Shown here: positions 22,761 through 22,961 of the stretch, in pieces
How the letters are laid out: every line of letters starts with the position of its first letter
Numbering within the stretch: position 1 is the stretch's first letter
NCBI GenBank assembly: GCA_963592135.1
Contig: CAVAVP010000005.1
Location: forward strand, 1 to 22,961
Reading direction: 5' to 3'
Length of the DNA stretch: 22,961 nt
Origin: UBA3700 sp963592135
GTDB lineage: Bacteria > Bacillota > Clostridia > Christensenellales > UBA3700
Made by a program: the position numbers and the translations under genes
Notes under the pieces: model-generated
Databases searched by the model: none
Told to the model about the DNA's origin: nothing
The model's input: the letters and a program-made list of their open reading frames with translations, nothing else

Positions 22761-22961
22761 GAAAAGAGTAAAAGTATACTTTGCCAAAAAATATACAAAA
22801 CATGCCAAACATTCGATAATTGCTAATATTTAAAGAAAATTTTACATTAGAAAAGTTTTAAGAAAAGTTTAAGGTTTTATGTAAAATAATAATTAAAATT
22901 TTAATAATTTTACTATTTTAAGCTTTATTCTATTGAGTCTTTAATTGCGCCTATATATATT

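Noticed and set aside
22879..22911. AT-only palindrome as operon terminator
   Set aside because: The symmetry is imperfect, the stem has almost no G-C pairs and it is not followed by a clear T-run; the operon end is left unassigned.

Overview
This window is about 23 kb of AT-rich DNA (clearly below 40% GC by eye) with AGGAGG-type ribosome sites, sigma-70-type TTGACA/TATAAT promoters, short U-tailed terminators, tightly packed operons and the standard genetic code (Trp is TGG in the intact genes; the intact genes end in TAA or TAG). These traits, together with DUF4143 ATPases and SipW-type signal peptides, suggest a low-GC Bacillota (Clostridia- or Bacilli-like) chromosome. That placement is inference; no rRNA is present to confirm it.

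Left part (1-8.2 kb), housekeeping and cell surface: a tRNA-Ser(UGA) on the minus strand with its own promoter and terminator; a plus-strand zinc-ribbon/acidic-tail protein of unknown role; then on the minus strand a DUF1624 membrane acyltransferase-like gene (apparently leaderless), serS, leuS and a large secreted lipoprotein with an internally duplicated module.

Middle part (8.2-12.4 kb), accessory: an intact DUF4143-type AAA ATPase preceded by a 33-bp-period direct repeat; a two-gene plus-strand cassette whose promoter spacer contains a run of nine G, a layout typical of phase-variable promoters, and whose second gene is cut by an in-frame TAA between its two zinc-binding CxxC pairs; and degraded DNA with a recognisable dead second DUF4143 ATPase (one nonsense, one frameshift).

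Right part (12.4-22.8 kb), the most interesting region: one co-oriented locus combining (i) a degenerate EAL-like protein with a charged coiled-coil tail, (ii) a SipW-type secreted protein followed by two strong tandem RNA hairpins, (iii) a membrane-anchored McrB-type AAA+ ATPase, (iv) a DUF2357/McrC-like protein in which the nuclease is apparently replaced by an acidic linker and coiled coil, (v) two different ER/SipW-type signal peptidases that share a C-terminal cytosolic motif, (vi) a membrane-anchored beta-rich protein, and (vii) three more small proteins with the same SipW-type signal peptide (YA-W/F-F/W at residues 24-29). From 14.8 to 22.8 kb the genes are only a few bases apart or overlap. 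I read this as a dedicated surface-fibre or matrix secretion and assembly system that uses an McrBC-derived AAA+ machine on the inner face of the membrane. Domain calls come from motifs read by eye; the system-level role is inference.
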